A DNA stretch of 64,000 nucleotides from Leptospirales bacterium (GCA_013297885.1 JAAFIR010000020.1:1-64000); one strand, 5' to 3'; shown: positions 1 through 9,076, counted from the stretch's first letter. Program-made: numbers and translations. The notes: generated from the sequence alone by a model not told the origin.

Positions 1-1
1 T

Positions 2-884
2 CTATTCCCCACATACGCGGGGTTGAACCGATAAAATCTATATACAGATGTTTTCCGATTTACTATTCCCCACATACGCTGGGTTGAACCGATGGGATAT
101 ATAAAAGAGGTGTTTGGTATAGCCTATTCCCCACATACGCGGGGTTGAACCGAAAATAAAAAAAATGATGAAAGTATTAAAAGGCTATTCCCCACATACG
201 CGGGGTTGAACCGTTGAATACGATTTAATTAAATGTGATTCATCTCTATTCCCCACATACGCGGGGTTGAACCGAAAAATTACCTCAATCGGTTCAAGCA
301 ACTCTGCTATTCCCCACATACGCGGGGTTGAACCGCTTTACAAATTGGTACAAGCCAAGACCCTACACTATTCCCCACATACGCGGGGTTGAACCGTTGG
401 TAGAATGACAAAAAAAAATATTCAAGATCTATTCCCCACATACGCGGGGTTGAACCGTTCAAACTTTTAGAAATTTAAAAACAGAAAATCTATTCCCCAC
501 ATACGCGGGGTTGAACCGTTGGTGGCAATTTATCTAAGTTTGGAAACTTTCTATTCCCCACATACGCGGGGTTGAACCGTAAAGGAATTCAAAAATGAAC
601 AACTTAAAAGACTATTCCCCACATACGCGGGGTTGAACCGAGTGCATAAAGGAAAAAAAATCATAGTTGCTACTATTCACCACATACGCGGGGTTGAACC
701 GAAAAGCATAAACTTGATTTAGAACATTTGAAACTATTCCCCACATACGCGGGGTTGAACCGAACTCGGAGTCAATCTTTCGGCAGTTGGAACTCTATTC
801 CCCACATACGCGGGGTTGAACCGAATACAAGGCGTTTATTGAAAATTTTGTTCAACTATTCCCCACATACGCGGGGTTGAACCG
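2..884 (+). CRISPR. CRISPR array, type I-E-like, 15 repeats and 14 spacers (left end cut by window)
   Basis: A 29-nt repeat begins CTATTCCCCACATACG and ends CGGGGTTGAACCG. It starts at 2, 63, 124, 185, 246, 307, 368, 429, 490, 551, 612, 673, 734, 795 and 856, so the period is exactly 61 and every spacer is 32 nt. The CCCC/GGGG dyad and the terminal AACCG match the type I-E repeat class. Two repeats differ by one base: the second (G to T in the GGGG arm) and the twelfth (C to A in the CCCC arm). By analogy with type I-E orientation the leader and newest spacers should lie to the left, outside the window. No cas gene is visible. All spacers differ and are AT-rich like the host. Confidence 0.98.
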
Positions 885-1322
885 AGTTTTTTTTACTTGT
901 GGTGTAAGTTTTTTTTCTGTAACTTTCATTGTTCAAACAAACGACTATTCAGTTCTCTTGTTTTGTAAAGCCTGTCACTATCTCTATTTGTTGTAAATAT
1001 TTGAATTGCATTACTTTCTTATAAAGACTCTATCCAGAAAAGTCTCCAATTCAAATTAGGTTCAATTCTAATAAGATTTATAGTTTTTTTTATTTCAATG
1101 TGTTTTTACTCGTACAATTGAAATGAGTTATTTAAGAGTTGACTAACTATATCTAAATTTTCTAATTTTCTAATTTTCTAATTTTTTAAATTTAATGAAT
1201 CCACTAATCACTTTATAAAAAAAGGAAATATTATTACAACTTTAGTCTATTAAAAGTCTTTTAAATTAATTTCTTTTTTTCAAGCACTGCTTCTAGAAAA
1301 ACAGTATCTAACAAATTTAGCA
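885..1322. other. Gene-free AT-rich stretch beside the CRISPR array
   Basis: No convincing reading frame is seen on either strand. The last CRISPR repeat at 856-884 is intact and is followed by plain AT-rich DNA with T-runs. A short tandem repeat of the 8-mer TTTTCTAA (three copies, 1158-1181) is the only internal structure noticed. It may be the trailer side of the array. Confidence 0.5.
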
Positions 1323-1499
1323 TTAAATATTTATGCCAATTAAAGCATATTCTTTGGTTAGTTTTTTATGAAATTCATCAAAATGTTTTTCTAGTTCGGA
1401 CTTACTTAGTTTTTTTAATTCTGGAGATAGTTCTCCAAATACTTCAATTTTTTCTTCTTCATTATTTCCAACAATTTTAGCCAATCCTTGCTTTTCCAT
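1323..1499 (-). CDS. Small hypothetical protein (58 aa)
   Basis: I chose the ATG at 1499 (protein begins MEKQGLAKIV) rather than the upstream ATG at 1529, because the residues between are unlike a protein start and an AGG-containing stretch lies just upstream of 1499. The product is charged and probably helical, rich in Lys and Glu, with no membrane segment or recognised motif. It lies next to decayed gene fragments (1547-1741 and 1792-2011). It could be the survivor of a small-gene module, for instance an antitoxin-like protein, but nothing in the sequence proves that. Confidence 0.4.
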   Translation of the reverse strand: MEKQGLAKIVGNNEEEKIEVFGELSPELKKLSKSELEKHFDEFHKKLTKEYALIGINI

Positions 1500-1546
1500 T
1501 TTCCTAACCTTTATAGAATAATAACACATTTAAAAATAAAATTCAA

Positions 1547-1741
1547 CTATTTTTTATTAAATTCTTTTAGAAATTTTTTAAATTCAGTAACTTTGGAGAA
1601 ACTAGAAACAACCTGTCCTGTTGAAACCACTAAAGTAAATTCTTTATTATCTGCATTTAAAACCTTTGCTTTTTTAATAAATTCTTGGTCGCCGTGTTCA
1701 TTTTTAAAGGGGGACTTCTGACTTTCGTGCTGGGAGTGGCT
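1547..1741 (-). pseudogene. Start-less C-terminal gene fragment
   Basis: This frame is open for 64 codons from the stop at 1742-1744 to the TAG at 1547-1549 and has no start codon. Its translation looks like real protein (for example GDQEFIKKAKVLNADNKEF, then TLVVSTGQVVSSFSKV), with typical Lys/Glu/Asn composition. I read it as the 3' end of a gene whose 5' part is gone. The family is not recognised. Confidence 0.4.
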
Positions 1742-1791
1742 TCATTATTATTTACAAGAGTTAGCAAAGTTTTAAGAATTGGTTTTATTAG

Positions 1792-2011
1792 TATTTTGAA
1801 AAAGGAAAAATAGACCAAATCCAAAAATCAATTGTGCTTCATAATTTTTCTTCAAATGGAAATGAACAACAAAAGAAATTTTAGATTTGCTGAATTTATA
1901 TTTTTAAGATATTACAACTCATTAGCAAAAAAAAATAAATCCATCGAAGAAAAAATTCCATCTGAAGAATTGATTTTACTTCTTAAAGAAAGATTAGAAT
2001 TTTACAACTAA
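1792..2011 (+). pseudogene. Frameshifted gene remnant
   Basis: Two overlapping frames each look like coding sequence. The first (from 1792) reads EKGKIDQIQKSIVLHNFSSN and stops shortly after QQKKF. The second, entered near 1856, continues RFAEFIFLRYYNSLAKKNKS and ends at TAA 2009-2011. The change of frame sits inside an A-rich run, as expected for a single-base indel. Alternatively the second frame alone, from ATG 1856, could be a real 51-residue protein. No function is recognised. Confidence 0.4.
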
Positions 2012-2131
2012 AATCCTGATAAATAAATAAATTGGAGCGAGTTGCAAAAAGAATTATTAGCTAAATATTCATCTACATACAAACAAAATTTGTTTTTTTT
2101 GGTAAGGGAATTTTTTTCAAAACAAAAAGCC

Positions 2132-2307
2132 AAGCAAAAGTGATTGAAGCAGAGGTCAAAAAATTTCTATTCTTTGACTTTTCAATTACCACAGGAATAA
2201 TAAGTAGAGTAAATGAAATTTTTTGACCGAACTGAAAGCACGGTTTTTTTCCACTTTTTAAAAAATTGTTTATCATTTAAGTGCTGTTAAGTGGAAAAAA
2301 ATTTGCC
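2132..2307 (+). repeat. Three-box, two-hairpin dispersed element, copy 1
   Basis: Box C (AGCAAAAGTGATTGAAGC) is followed by a hairpin with arms GGTCAAAAAATTT and AAATTTTTTGACC, box B (ACTGAAAGCACGGTTTTTTT), a second hairpin closed by CCAC/GTGG, and box A (GAAAAAAATTTGCC). The arrangement matches the better-preserved copies at 33852, 43535 and 61223. It fills most of the gap before the gene at 2406. Confidence 0.75.
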
Positions 2308-2405
2308 AAAATAAAACATCTAAGAAGTATTTCTAACTAAAAAAATTCTTTCAAGATTTATTTTATTAAAAGAAATGAAATTATAAAGCAAAAAAGGATA
2401 AATTT

Positions 2406-2957
2406 ATGGATCAGTTTAATTTGGGAGATAAAGGAGAATTTGAATCTTCTTGGAATTGTACGGGCAGGTACTCAAGAATTGCTTTAAATGAGTTAATTAA
2501 AATTTTTCTCGGTGAATACAAATCAAGTATAATTGAATACGAAAAAATTATTTCCAATGATGGGAAATTAGTTGGAAATGAAAAAATTGCAATGATTCGA
2601 TTGTTATCTGAAATGATCTATAGTTTAGTTTTTTCTAGAAATTTAATTAATAAGAATTATGCAAAAGATAAATACTCAAACTCTAGCCTAAGTATTAGCT
2701 TTAAAAACGAAACAGATTTTTTTATTAGAGGAAATTTAGATTTAAATAGAAAACTTAAAATTAATTCTTTTGGTGACTGGCAAAAAATAATATTAAAAGA
2801 AATGATTTCAAATTTTACAGAAGAAATTAAAAAAACTTTAGAAGATAAAATCATAACTGAAGAAGAAGCTAATTCACTATGTAAAACAATTGATAGTATG
2901 CTCATTCAAATTTTGGAAGTTTTTTATAAATTAAGCTACGAAAATTTATTAAGATGA
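2406..2957 (+). CDS. Hypothetical protein (183 aa)
   Basis: Begins MDQFNLGDKGEFESS at an ATG with AAAGGAT about 7 nt upstream, a plausible ribosome site. The product is soluble, acidic and predicted helical, with no signal peptide, transmembrane segment or recognised motif. A helical stretch near residues 125-160 is rich in Glu and Lys. It lies 36 nt before the OmpA-type gene on the same strand, so the two may share a transcript. I do not recognise the family. Confidence 0.7.
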   Translation: MDQFNLGDKGEFESSWNCTGRYSRIALNELIKIFLGEYKSSIIEYEKIISNDGKLVGNEKIAMIRLLSEMIYSLVFSRNLINKNYAKDKYSNSSLSISFKNETDFFIRGNLDLNRKLKINSFGDWQKIILKEMISNFTEEIKKTLEDKIITEEEANSLCKTIDSMLIQILEVFYKLSYENLLR

Positions 2958-2993
2958 TATTAATCTAATTTTTAGAATTCCGATTAAGAAATT

Positions 2994-4370
2994 ATGAAAT
3001 TAATCTTATTTTTCATTCTAATTTTTTCGATTCATCCTGCTCCAGAAGTAAAAGTTACACCTTTACCAGGAAATGTAAATACTGAACTTCAAGAATTTGC
3101 TCCATCAATTACAAATGATGGAAAATCGCTTTATTTTTATTCTAAAAGGAATAATTCTAAGTTCACTGATATTTATAAATCCATTAACCAAAATGGAAAA
3201 TGGATGGATCCAACTGAACAAAAACAAATCAATTCTCCATATGACGATCAAAGTCCATTTATAGCAGAAGATGAAAAGTTTATTATTTTTTCTTCAAATC
3301 GTGATGGCTCAATAGAGTTTAGACTTCCAAATGGTAAATTTGGAGTTTCAAGAGATTTGTATTATTCTGAAAATTATAATGGGAAATGGTCAAAACCATC
3401 TTCATTGTCTGATAAAATCAATACTGAAGAAATGGAAGAAAATCCTCATCTTCATAATTCTGATTTGTATTTTACTCGGTATCCTTTTGGAAATCCTTCT
3501 TTATCAAAAATTTTTAAAGCAAGAATTATTGGAAATCAATTGTATGAAGCAGTTGAATTGCCTTCACCAATTAACGAAGAAGGCAGTTCCAATATTGCAG
3601 CTGTAATTTCGAAAGACGGAAAATTTATTTATTTTTCATCAAATCGTTCAGGTGGTTATGGTGGTTATGATATTTATCGTTCAGAAATTTCTGAAGATGG
3701 AGAATACTCTAAACCTGAAAATTTGGGACCAGAAATTAATACTTCTGGGGATGAAGCATATATGGTAATTCATAAAGAAACAAGCACATTGTACTTTTGT
3801 AGAAAAAATCCTAGTGAAAGTTATGATATCTACACAGCACTAGTTTTAAAAGACGACACTCATAAAGAACTAGTTAGAGATAAGCCACTAGATGAAATTA
3901 AGACAACTGAGCCAGTTAAAGAAGAACCCAAAAAAACTGAACAACCAAAAGAAACTGTAAAAAAAGAAAATCTTCCAAAAAAAGAGGAACCAAAAAAAGA
4001 AGACACAATTAAAGAAACTTTAAAAGAAAAAAGAAAACTCACTTTGAATTCAGTCAGATTTGATATTAACTCTTCTGAACTTTTGCCAGAGTCATTACCT
4101 GCTTTAAATCAAATTGCAGATTTTTTGAAAGAAAATCCAAATTATAAAATAAAGATTACTGGACACACTGATTTAACTGGAGATTTATCTTTAAACAAAA
4201 TTTTATCTTTAGAAAGAGCAGAAGCAGTGAGAACTTATTTGTTTCAAAAAGGAATTTCTAGAAACAGAATGTTTGCCGATGGGAAAGGTTCAACAGAGCC
4301 TATTATTTCAAATCAAGATATTGAATCCAATCGCATCAACAGAAGAACAGAATTTGAGGCATTTGAGTAA
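2994..4370 (+). CDS. OmpA-family peptidoglycan-binding protein with PD40 propeller repeats
   Basis: A hydrophobic signal peptide opens the 458-residue protein. Residues about 20-280 contain repeated WD40-like PD40 motifs of the type FAPSITNDGKSLYFYSKRNN and ISKDGKFIYFSSNRSGGYGG, which form a TolB-like beta-propeller. A linker at about 285-350 is rich in Lys, Glu, Pro and Thr. Residues about 350-458 form an OmpA C-terminal domain: VRFDINSSELLPES, then ITGHTDLTGD and RINRRTEF, which carry the residues that contact peptidoglycan. Such proteins tie the outer membrane to the wall in the periplasm. The family is common in spirochaetes and Bacteroidetes. The propeller's ligand is unknown. Confidence 0.9.
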   Translation: MKLILFFILIFSIHPAPEVKVTPLPGNVNTELQEFAPSITNDGKSLYFYSKRNNSKFTDIYKSINQNGKWMDPTEQKQINSPYDDQSPFIAEDEKFIIFSSNRDGSIEFRLPNGKFGVSRDLYYSENYNGKWSKPSSLSDKINTEEMEENPHLHNSDLYFTRYPFGNPSLSKIFKARIIGNQLYEAVELPSPINEEGSSNIAAVISKDGKFIYFSSNRSGGYGGYDIYRSEISEDGEYSKPENLGPEINTSGDEAYMVIHKETSTLYFCRKNPSESYDIYTALVLKDDTHKELVRDKPLDEIKTTEPVKEEPKKTEQPKETVKKENLPKKEEPKKEDTIKETLKEKRKLTLNSVRFDINSSELLPESLPALNQIADFLKENPNYKIKITGHTDLTGDLSLNKILSLERAEAVRTYLFQKGISRNRMFADGKGSTEPIISNQDIESNRINRRTEFEAFE

Positions 4371-4487
4371 ATTAAATGATAGAGATTAAAGGATTTAGGA
4401 TAGAAGTTTTAAATGTCAATCATTTGATTTTAGCTAATTTCTTTTGCATCATCAAATCTAAAATAATTTAAAACAGAAAAGAACATT

Positions 4488-4517
4488 ATTGAGACTAGTG
4501 AACTTTCTAGTCTCAAT
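4488..4517 (-). terminator. Terminator-like hairpin after the Cys-rich repeat gene
   Basis: A perfect 11-bp stem (ATTGAGACTAG / CTAGTCTCAAT) with an 8-nt loop lies 10 nt past the stop of the gene at 4527. On the minus strand it is followed by a T-rich stretch, without a clean run of T. It could serve both convergent neighbours. Confidence 0.55.
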
Positions 4518-4526
4518 AAAAAAGTT

Positions 4527-4898
4527 TTACATTTTTTTTGATGCAATTATTTCTTTACAAGCTGGACTTAATTCAGCTTCTTTTTCTTTTAAACATTTGA
4601 TGATTCTACCCTCACCTGGTTTAACATCTTTACAAAATTTCTTTCTATCATCTTTACATTTTGTACTATTTTCTTTAACTTTATTTGTAATCGTTTCAAA
4701 ATGAGTTTTACAAGCTGGAGATAATTCAGCTTCTTTTTCTTTTAAACATTTAATGATTCTTCCCTCACCTGGTTTAATATCTTTACAATATTTTTCTTTA
4801 TCAACTTTACAAGGTTTTTCAGAACTTTTTTCCTCAACTACATCCTGAGCAAATAATCCACTTAAAATAAATAAACTAAATAAAATGATTTTTTTCAT
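4527..4898 (-). CDS. Secreted cysteine-rich tandem-repeat protein (123 aa)
   Basis: A signal peptide (MKKIILFSLFILSGLFAQ) is followed by two nearly identical units of about 50 residues. Each carries CKxDxxKxCKD, then KPGEGRIIKCLKEKEAELSP and ACK. The DNA shows the same 150-bp periodicity (4561 and 4711 begin matching stretches), so the duplication is recent or kept uniform. The four-Cys pattern resembles the Golgi-apparatus Cys-rich (GLG1) repeat family seen in bacterial secreted proteins. It is probably periplasmic or surface-exposed and stabilised by disulfides. Function unknown. Confidence 0.85.
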   Translation of the reverse strand: MKKIILFSLFILSGLFAQDVVEEKSSEKPCKVDKEKYCKDIKPGEGRIIKCLKEKEAELSPACKTHFETITNKVKENSTKCKDDRKKFCKDVKPGEGRIIKCLKEKEAELSPACKEIIASKKM

Positions 4899-5009
4899 TC
4901 TACTCTCCTAATTAAAATTATATATTTAAAATATTTTCTTCAAACTTTAAAGCAAGAAGAAAAAAACTTGAATCTGAGAGTTGAAATGCTATTATGAGAA
5001 AAATACTTT

Positions 5010-6665
5010 ATGTTTAATCTAAATAAATCTTTTAAACTATTTTTCCTTTTTGGAAAAAAGATAAAACTAGATGAAAAGAAAATTATCTACTTTTTATTAT
5101 TCTCAGGAGTATTATTTTTAATTTTTTCAGTTTTATTCAAACAGTTTGAATTAACTATAACAAGTTTAATTATTATAACTATAAATTTTCTTGGTATAAT
5201 TTTTTATAAAAGCAAAGTTTTTCCATATTTTATTTTTTATTCTTTATTATCATTAAACTTCATATTGAGTATTGTATTTGAAAAAAATCTAGGTTTTTAT
5301 ATTAGTTACTTCGGTGTGGCTTTGTTAAATGTAATACTTTTCCCATTAACAAAGTTAAAACTAATTAGAATTAATTTTTTTTTAATATTTTTTTGTATAA
5401 TATTATTTATAGTTTATGACTATAAATCTTTTCCGAAAATTAAAATAGCTGAAGAATATAGTAAATATATTTTTAGATTTAATTACTATTTTATTTTTTT
5501 TCTAATTTCTATTTCAGTTTCAATTATAACTTTTAAACTCCAAAAACTGGAATCAAAAATATTATACTATAATCAGATCATTGTTGAAATTTTTGAAAAT
5601 CAGATTCATTCATTTTTTCAAATTGATACTAATTTTTTAATTGAAAGATACAACCAAAAAGCTTATGATTTATTTTATTTATTATTTCAAAAAAAAGTTC
5701 AAGTCGGCAAAAACCTTCTTGATTATTTAATCAATTCTGATGAAAGAAATTCAATTCTAAAACTACTTCTTACTGTTCTTGAGAATGGGAATAAAGTTAT
5801 AATAGAAAAAGAATTTTTTTTTGAAAAATTATCAGTTTGGTTTTTAATAATTATTGATAAAATTCAATTAGATTCGGAAGTACCAAAATTAATTATTTGT
5901 TTTAAGAATATAACTAATTTAAAAGAAACAGAAATTAAAGAACAATTATTAAAAAATAGAGCTGAGATTAATCATTTGAAGAAAAATCAATTTATTAAAA
6001 TTGTTACAACAAAAATGCTAAAACCACTTCAAAAAATTTTAGAAATTAAAGATTCAATAAATAAAACAAATTTTCGAAATTTAGATTTGAATTATTTACA
6101 TTTAATTGAATTTTCAACTAATAATTTAATACATTTTATGAACGATTTAAAATCAAATTCTGAGTTTTTAAGTGAAAAAATTTTTTTAAAAAATAAAAAA
6201 GATAATTTAGTAGAAAGAGTGAAATTATTATTTGAATCTTTTAGGATTGCTCATAATCTTAAAGAAATTAACTATGTTTTAAATATTGATAAAAACATTC
6301 CTAAAGAACTTTATTTTGATACAAAACTTATCTCACAAATTTTGTACAATTTATTGAGTAATGCATATAAATTTACAGAAAAAGGAAAAATTGAACTAAA
6401 TTTAAAACTATTTACAGAATCACCAAAAGTAAAAATTTTATTTGAAGTGGTTGATACTGGAATTGGTATTAAAAAAGAAAATTCAAACTTGATTTTTAGA
6501 AATTTTTCTCAGGAAAATGATGAAGTTTATAAAAAATTTGGTGGAACAGGTTTAGGACTTGGAATAGTTAAAAGAATTTTAAATAATTATAATTCAGAAA
6601 TTTTTTTGGAATCAAAATTAAAAATAGGAAGTAAGTTTAGTTTTATTTTGGAGCTAGAAAAATAA
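5010..6665 (+). CDS. Membrane sensor histidine kinase lacking the phospho-acceptor His
   Basis: Six transmembrane segments (residues about 25-176) are followed by a PAS-like region (about 185-300), a DHp-like helical region (about 310-380) and an ATPase domain (about 430-551). The ATPase motifs are all present: N box YNLLSNAYKFTEKG (446-459), G1 VDTGIGI (481-487) and G2 GGTGLGLGI (511-519). The H box is not: where kinases have SHEIRTPL this protein reads TTKMLKPL (333-340), so the His position is Thr334. It should bind ATP but cannot autophosphorylate normally. Its stop codon touches the start of the next gene, whose product has the His but lacks the ATPase motifs. The two probably act as a pair. 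Confidence 0.88.
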   Translation: MFNLNKSFKLFFLFGKKIKLDEKKIIYFLLFSGVLFLIFSVLFKQFELTITSLIIITINFLGIIFYKSKVFPYFIFYSLLSLNFILSIVFEKNLGFYISYFGVALLNVILFPLTKLKLIRINFFLIFFCIILFIVYDYKSFPKIKIAEEYSKYIFRFNYYFIFFLISISVSIITFKLQKLESKILYYNQIIVEIFENQIHSFFQIDTNFLIERYNQKAYDLFYLLFQKKVQVGKNLLDYLINSDERNSILKLLLTVLENGNKVIIEKEFFFEKLSVWFLIIIDKIQLDSEVPKLIICFKNITNLKETEIKEQLLKNRAEINHLKKNQFIKIVTTKMLKPLQKILEIKDSINKTNFRNLDLNYLHLIEFSTNNLIHFMNDLKSNSEFLSEKIFLKNKKDNLVERVKLLFESFRIAHNLKEINYVLNIDKNIPKELYFDTKLISQILYNLLSNAYKFTEKGKIELNLKLFTESPKVKILFEVVDTGIGIKKENSNLIFRNFSQENDEVYKKFGGTGLGLGIVKRILNNYNSEIFLESKLKIGSKFSFILELEK

Positions 6666-8687
6666 TTGGAAAGTTTTGAAAAAACAATCACTTCTGAGTT
6701 ACAAAAAAATTTTTGGAACCAGACAAAATCAAATTATTTAAGTAAGTTTACAAAATTTTTCTTTTTTTTAACTCTTATAAATATTACTTTAGATTTTTAC
6801 CAAGGGTTAATAGAATTCAAAATAGAAAAAATTTTTATAATTTTAGTTGATATTTCACTAATCATAACCTTTGCATTAACAATAGTTTTACTTAGAAAAA
6901 AAAAAATAGTCCTCGGTATTAGTATATTTTTTATTTTATCTACTATCTTAAGCATACTAGTAAGTCAAATTGGTGGATTTGGTTCTGGTCATCATTTGTA
7001 TCTCTTGGTTGTTATTTTTGCTATAATTTTTTTTATATACAATAATGACAGAAAGAGAACTTTATTAATTTTTTTATTTTTCTTTGGTATAATTATTTTT
7101 AGTGAATTTAATAATTTTTCATTATTAATGAAAAAAGAAGATTTGAATGAAGAGTCAATTCAATTATTTTTTACAGAATCTATTATATTTACCATTCTAA
7201 GTCTAATTGTTTCATTAGAAGTTTTACTCAGGGTTTATTCTAAATTGATTCTAATATTTGATCATTCAAATAAAAATTTAATTAAAATTATGGAGTCAAG
7301 TGATTCAAATATTTTTTTGTTTGATTCAAACTTCGAACTTAAGCTTAAAACAGAAAATAAGAAGTTAGAGAATTTTATAACAGATTTAGAAATGAATTCA
7401 ATTAAAGAAAAGTTATCTTATATAAAGAAAGGAGATATTTTTAAAAATGAATTTTTATCAGAAAATAATAAATGGTTCAAATCATATTTTAAGTCTATTA
7501 AACTTCTAGATAATACCAATTTACTTTTATATATAAAAGAAGATATTACTGAATTAAAAAAAAAATTAGAAATAATTTCTAATAAAAAAAATTTTCTAAA
7601 TGATTCAACTGCAGGTCAAATTTTATTTTTGTCTAATTTTAGTCATGAAATACGAACTCCATTAAACTCAATTTCAGGTCTTAGTGAAATTTTGTTAGAT
7701 AAAGTGGACGATGAAAATAAATTAAAACTTATAGAATTAAAAAAAAGTGCCATTTATTTAGCAGATTTTATAAATGAAATTTTGTTTTTATCAAAGATTG
7801 AAAATGAAAAATTTTCATTAAATGAAAACCGTCTTGAAATCATCAATTTGATTGAATTGTTAGAAATAAAATTATCTGAAAGTAATTTATCCAAAAATAT
7901 TGAAATTCTCCAAGGAAATTTAGAAACAAGAATTGTTGATGCTGATGATTCAGCTTTAATTCTTTTTTTAAAAAACTTCATAGAACTTTTATTTGAATCA
8001 GTTGGTACTAAATTAAATATTAAAATTAATTCTATTGATTTTTCAAATCGTTCTCAGCTAATTTGTGAATTTAATTTTAAAACTAATGAAACTATAAATA
8101 TTCTAAATGAAATTTTTTTTGAAGAAGAGTTAATATCACAAAGAGATGTATCTTTATATTCCATAAAAATTGAAATTTTAAAAAACTTAATTAAATTCTT
8201 CAATATAAGATTTGAATTTTTAGATTTTTGTGATGATAAAAAAATAAAATTAATTTTTAGCTTTCCAAAACTTCATAAAACTATTTATAATGAAATTAAA
8301 ATTTCTGATCCAAAAATTATTATTATTGATGATTATTTAGTAAATCGAATTATTATTGAAGAAATTTTATCAAAACTAAATTTAAACTTTCAAAGTTTTT
8401 CCAATGCTAATGAGTTTATTTCATCAATGGATAAAATTAATTTTGATTGTATATTTTTAGATTTGTTAATGCCCGATATAAATGGATTTGAGGCTGCTAA
8501 AATTATTAATTCAAAATTAAAGAATAACAAAATCCCAATTTTAGCTATAACTGCTTTAAACGAAATTGATTTGGAAACGAAATTAAATGAAGTAGGAATT
8601 ATTGATCTAATACAAAAACCATTCGATGTTAAGGAAGTAAAACTAAAACTATCAAAATATTTAGGCTTAAATTTTGAAAATAACTAG
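6666..8687 (+). CDS. Hybrid kinase with intact H box and receiver but degenerate ATPase domain
   Basis: The start is a TTG directly after the preceding stop; GGAG lies about 12 nt upstream and no ATG occurs nearby, so translation is probably coupled. Five or six membrane segments span residues about 28-195. A canonical H box, NFSHEIRTPLNSI, places the phospho-acceptor at His327. The ATPase region (about 425-535) has lost the N-box NLLxNA core, the DxGxG motif and the GTGLGL loop. The receiver (about 550-665) is intact: acidic pair D555/D556, phosphorylation site D599 in FLDLLMPD, T629 and K651. It would need phosphate from a partner ATPase domain, most simply the upstream protein. No DNA-binding domain is attached. 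Confidence 0.87.
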   Translation: MESFEKTITSELQKNFWNQTKSNYLSKFTKFFFFLTLINITLDFYQGLIEFKIEKIFIILVDISLIITFALTIVLLRKKKIVLGISIFFILSTILSILVSQIGGFGSGHHLYLLVVIFAIIFFIYNNDRKRTLLIFLFFFGIIIFSEFNNFSLLMKKEDLNEESIQLFFTESIIFTILSLIVSLEVLLRVYSKLILIFDHSNKNLIKIMESSDSNIFLFDSNFELKLKTENKKLENFITDLEMNSIKEKLSYIKKGDIFKNEFLSENNKWFKSYFKSIKLLDNTNLLLYIKEDITELKKKLEIISNKKNFLNDSTAGQILFLSNFSHEIRTPLNSISGLSEILLDKVDDENKLKLIELKKSAIYLADFINEILFLSKIENEKFSLNENRLEIINLIELLEIKLSESNLSKNIEILQGNLETRIVDADDSALILFLKNFIELLFESVGTKLNIKINSIDFSNRSQLICEFNFKTNETINILNEIFFEEELISQRDVSLYSIKIEILKNLIKFFNIRFEFLDFCDDKKIKLIFSFPKLHKTIYNEIKISDPKIIIIDDYLVNRIIIEEILSKLNLNFQSFSNANEFISSMDKINFDCIFLDLLMPDINGFEAAKIINSKLKNNKIPILAITALNEIDLETKLNEVGIIDLIQKPFDVKEVKLKLSKYLGLNFENN

Positions 8688-8719
8688 ACTTTTTAACTTA
8701 AGGATAGATTGATTGAAAT

Positions 8720-9067
8720 ATGGAATTAAAGTTAAGATACCTTTTATTAATGTTAGTATTTGGACTAATTGCTTTTTCACAATTTTATTACATGAGTCCA
8801 ATGGTTCCAAAAACAGAGCCAAAGGATAAACCGAATTTATTTAGTAAAGAAATTTCTAAAGAGAAAAAAGTTCAAGTGGTAACATTATCTGATGCGATTA
8901 GTGAAGAAGAGCTTAAGCAAAAATATGGAAAGCTTCAAGAAATTTTACTTATAGATGGAACAATTTTGAGAGGAGTTGTTTCGAATAAAAACAAAACTCA
9001 TTATCAAATTGAAACTATAAAAAAGAGTTATTCTATTCCCTCTGAAAACATAGCTTCAGTTGATTAG
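8720..9067 (+). CDS. Membrane-anchored small protein, conserved-hypothetical type
   Basis: This 115-residue protein has one N-terminal hydrophobic segment (RYLLLMLVFGLIAFSQF) and a Lys-rich linker. Its C-terminal half looks like a small beta-barrel: EILLIDGTILRGVVSNKN, ending YSIPSENIASVD, a pattern seen in SH3/Sm-like folds that begin with a short-strand 'DGT.hrG.v' motif. It lies 9 nt upstream of the transhydrogenase gene, so the two are probably co-transcribed. The exact role is unknown. Confidence 0.7.
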   Translation: MELKLRYLLLMLVFGLIAFSQFYYMSPMVPKTEPKDKPNLFSKEISKEKKVQVVTLSDAISEEELKQKYGKLQEILLIDGTILRGVVSNKNKTHYQIETIKKSYSIPSENIASVD

Positions 9068-9076
9068 GTAAAATAA

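Noticed and set aside
1488-1721. 77-codon plus-strand frame
   Set aside because: Overlaps a minus-strand fragment with more protein-like composition, has no ribosome site, and reads as low-complexity Phe/Leu/Ser.
2073-2276. 67-codon minus-strand frame
   Set aside because: It lies almost wholly within dispersed-element copy 1; its residues are explained by the boxes and hairpins.
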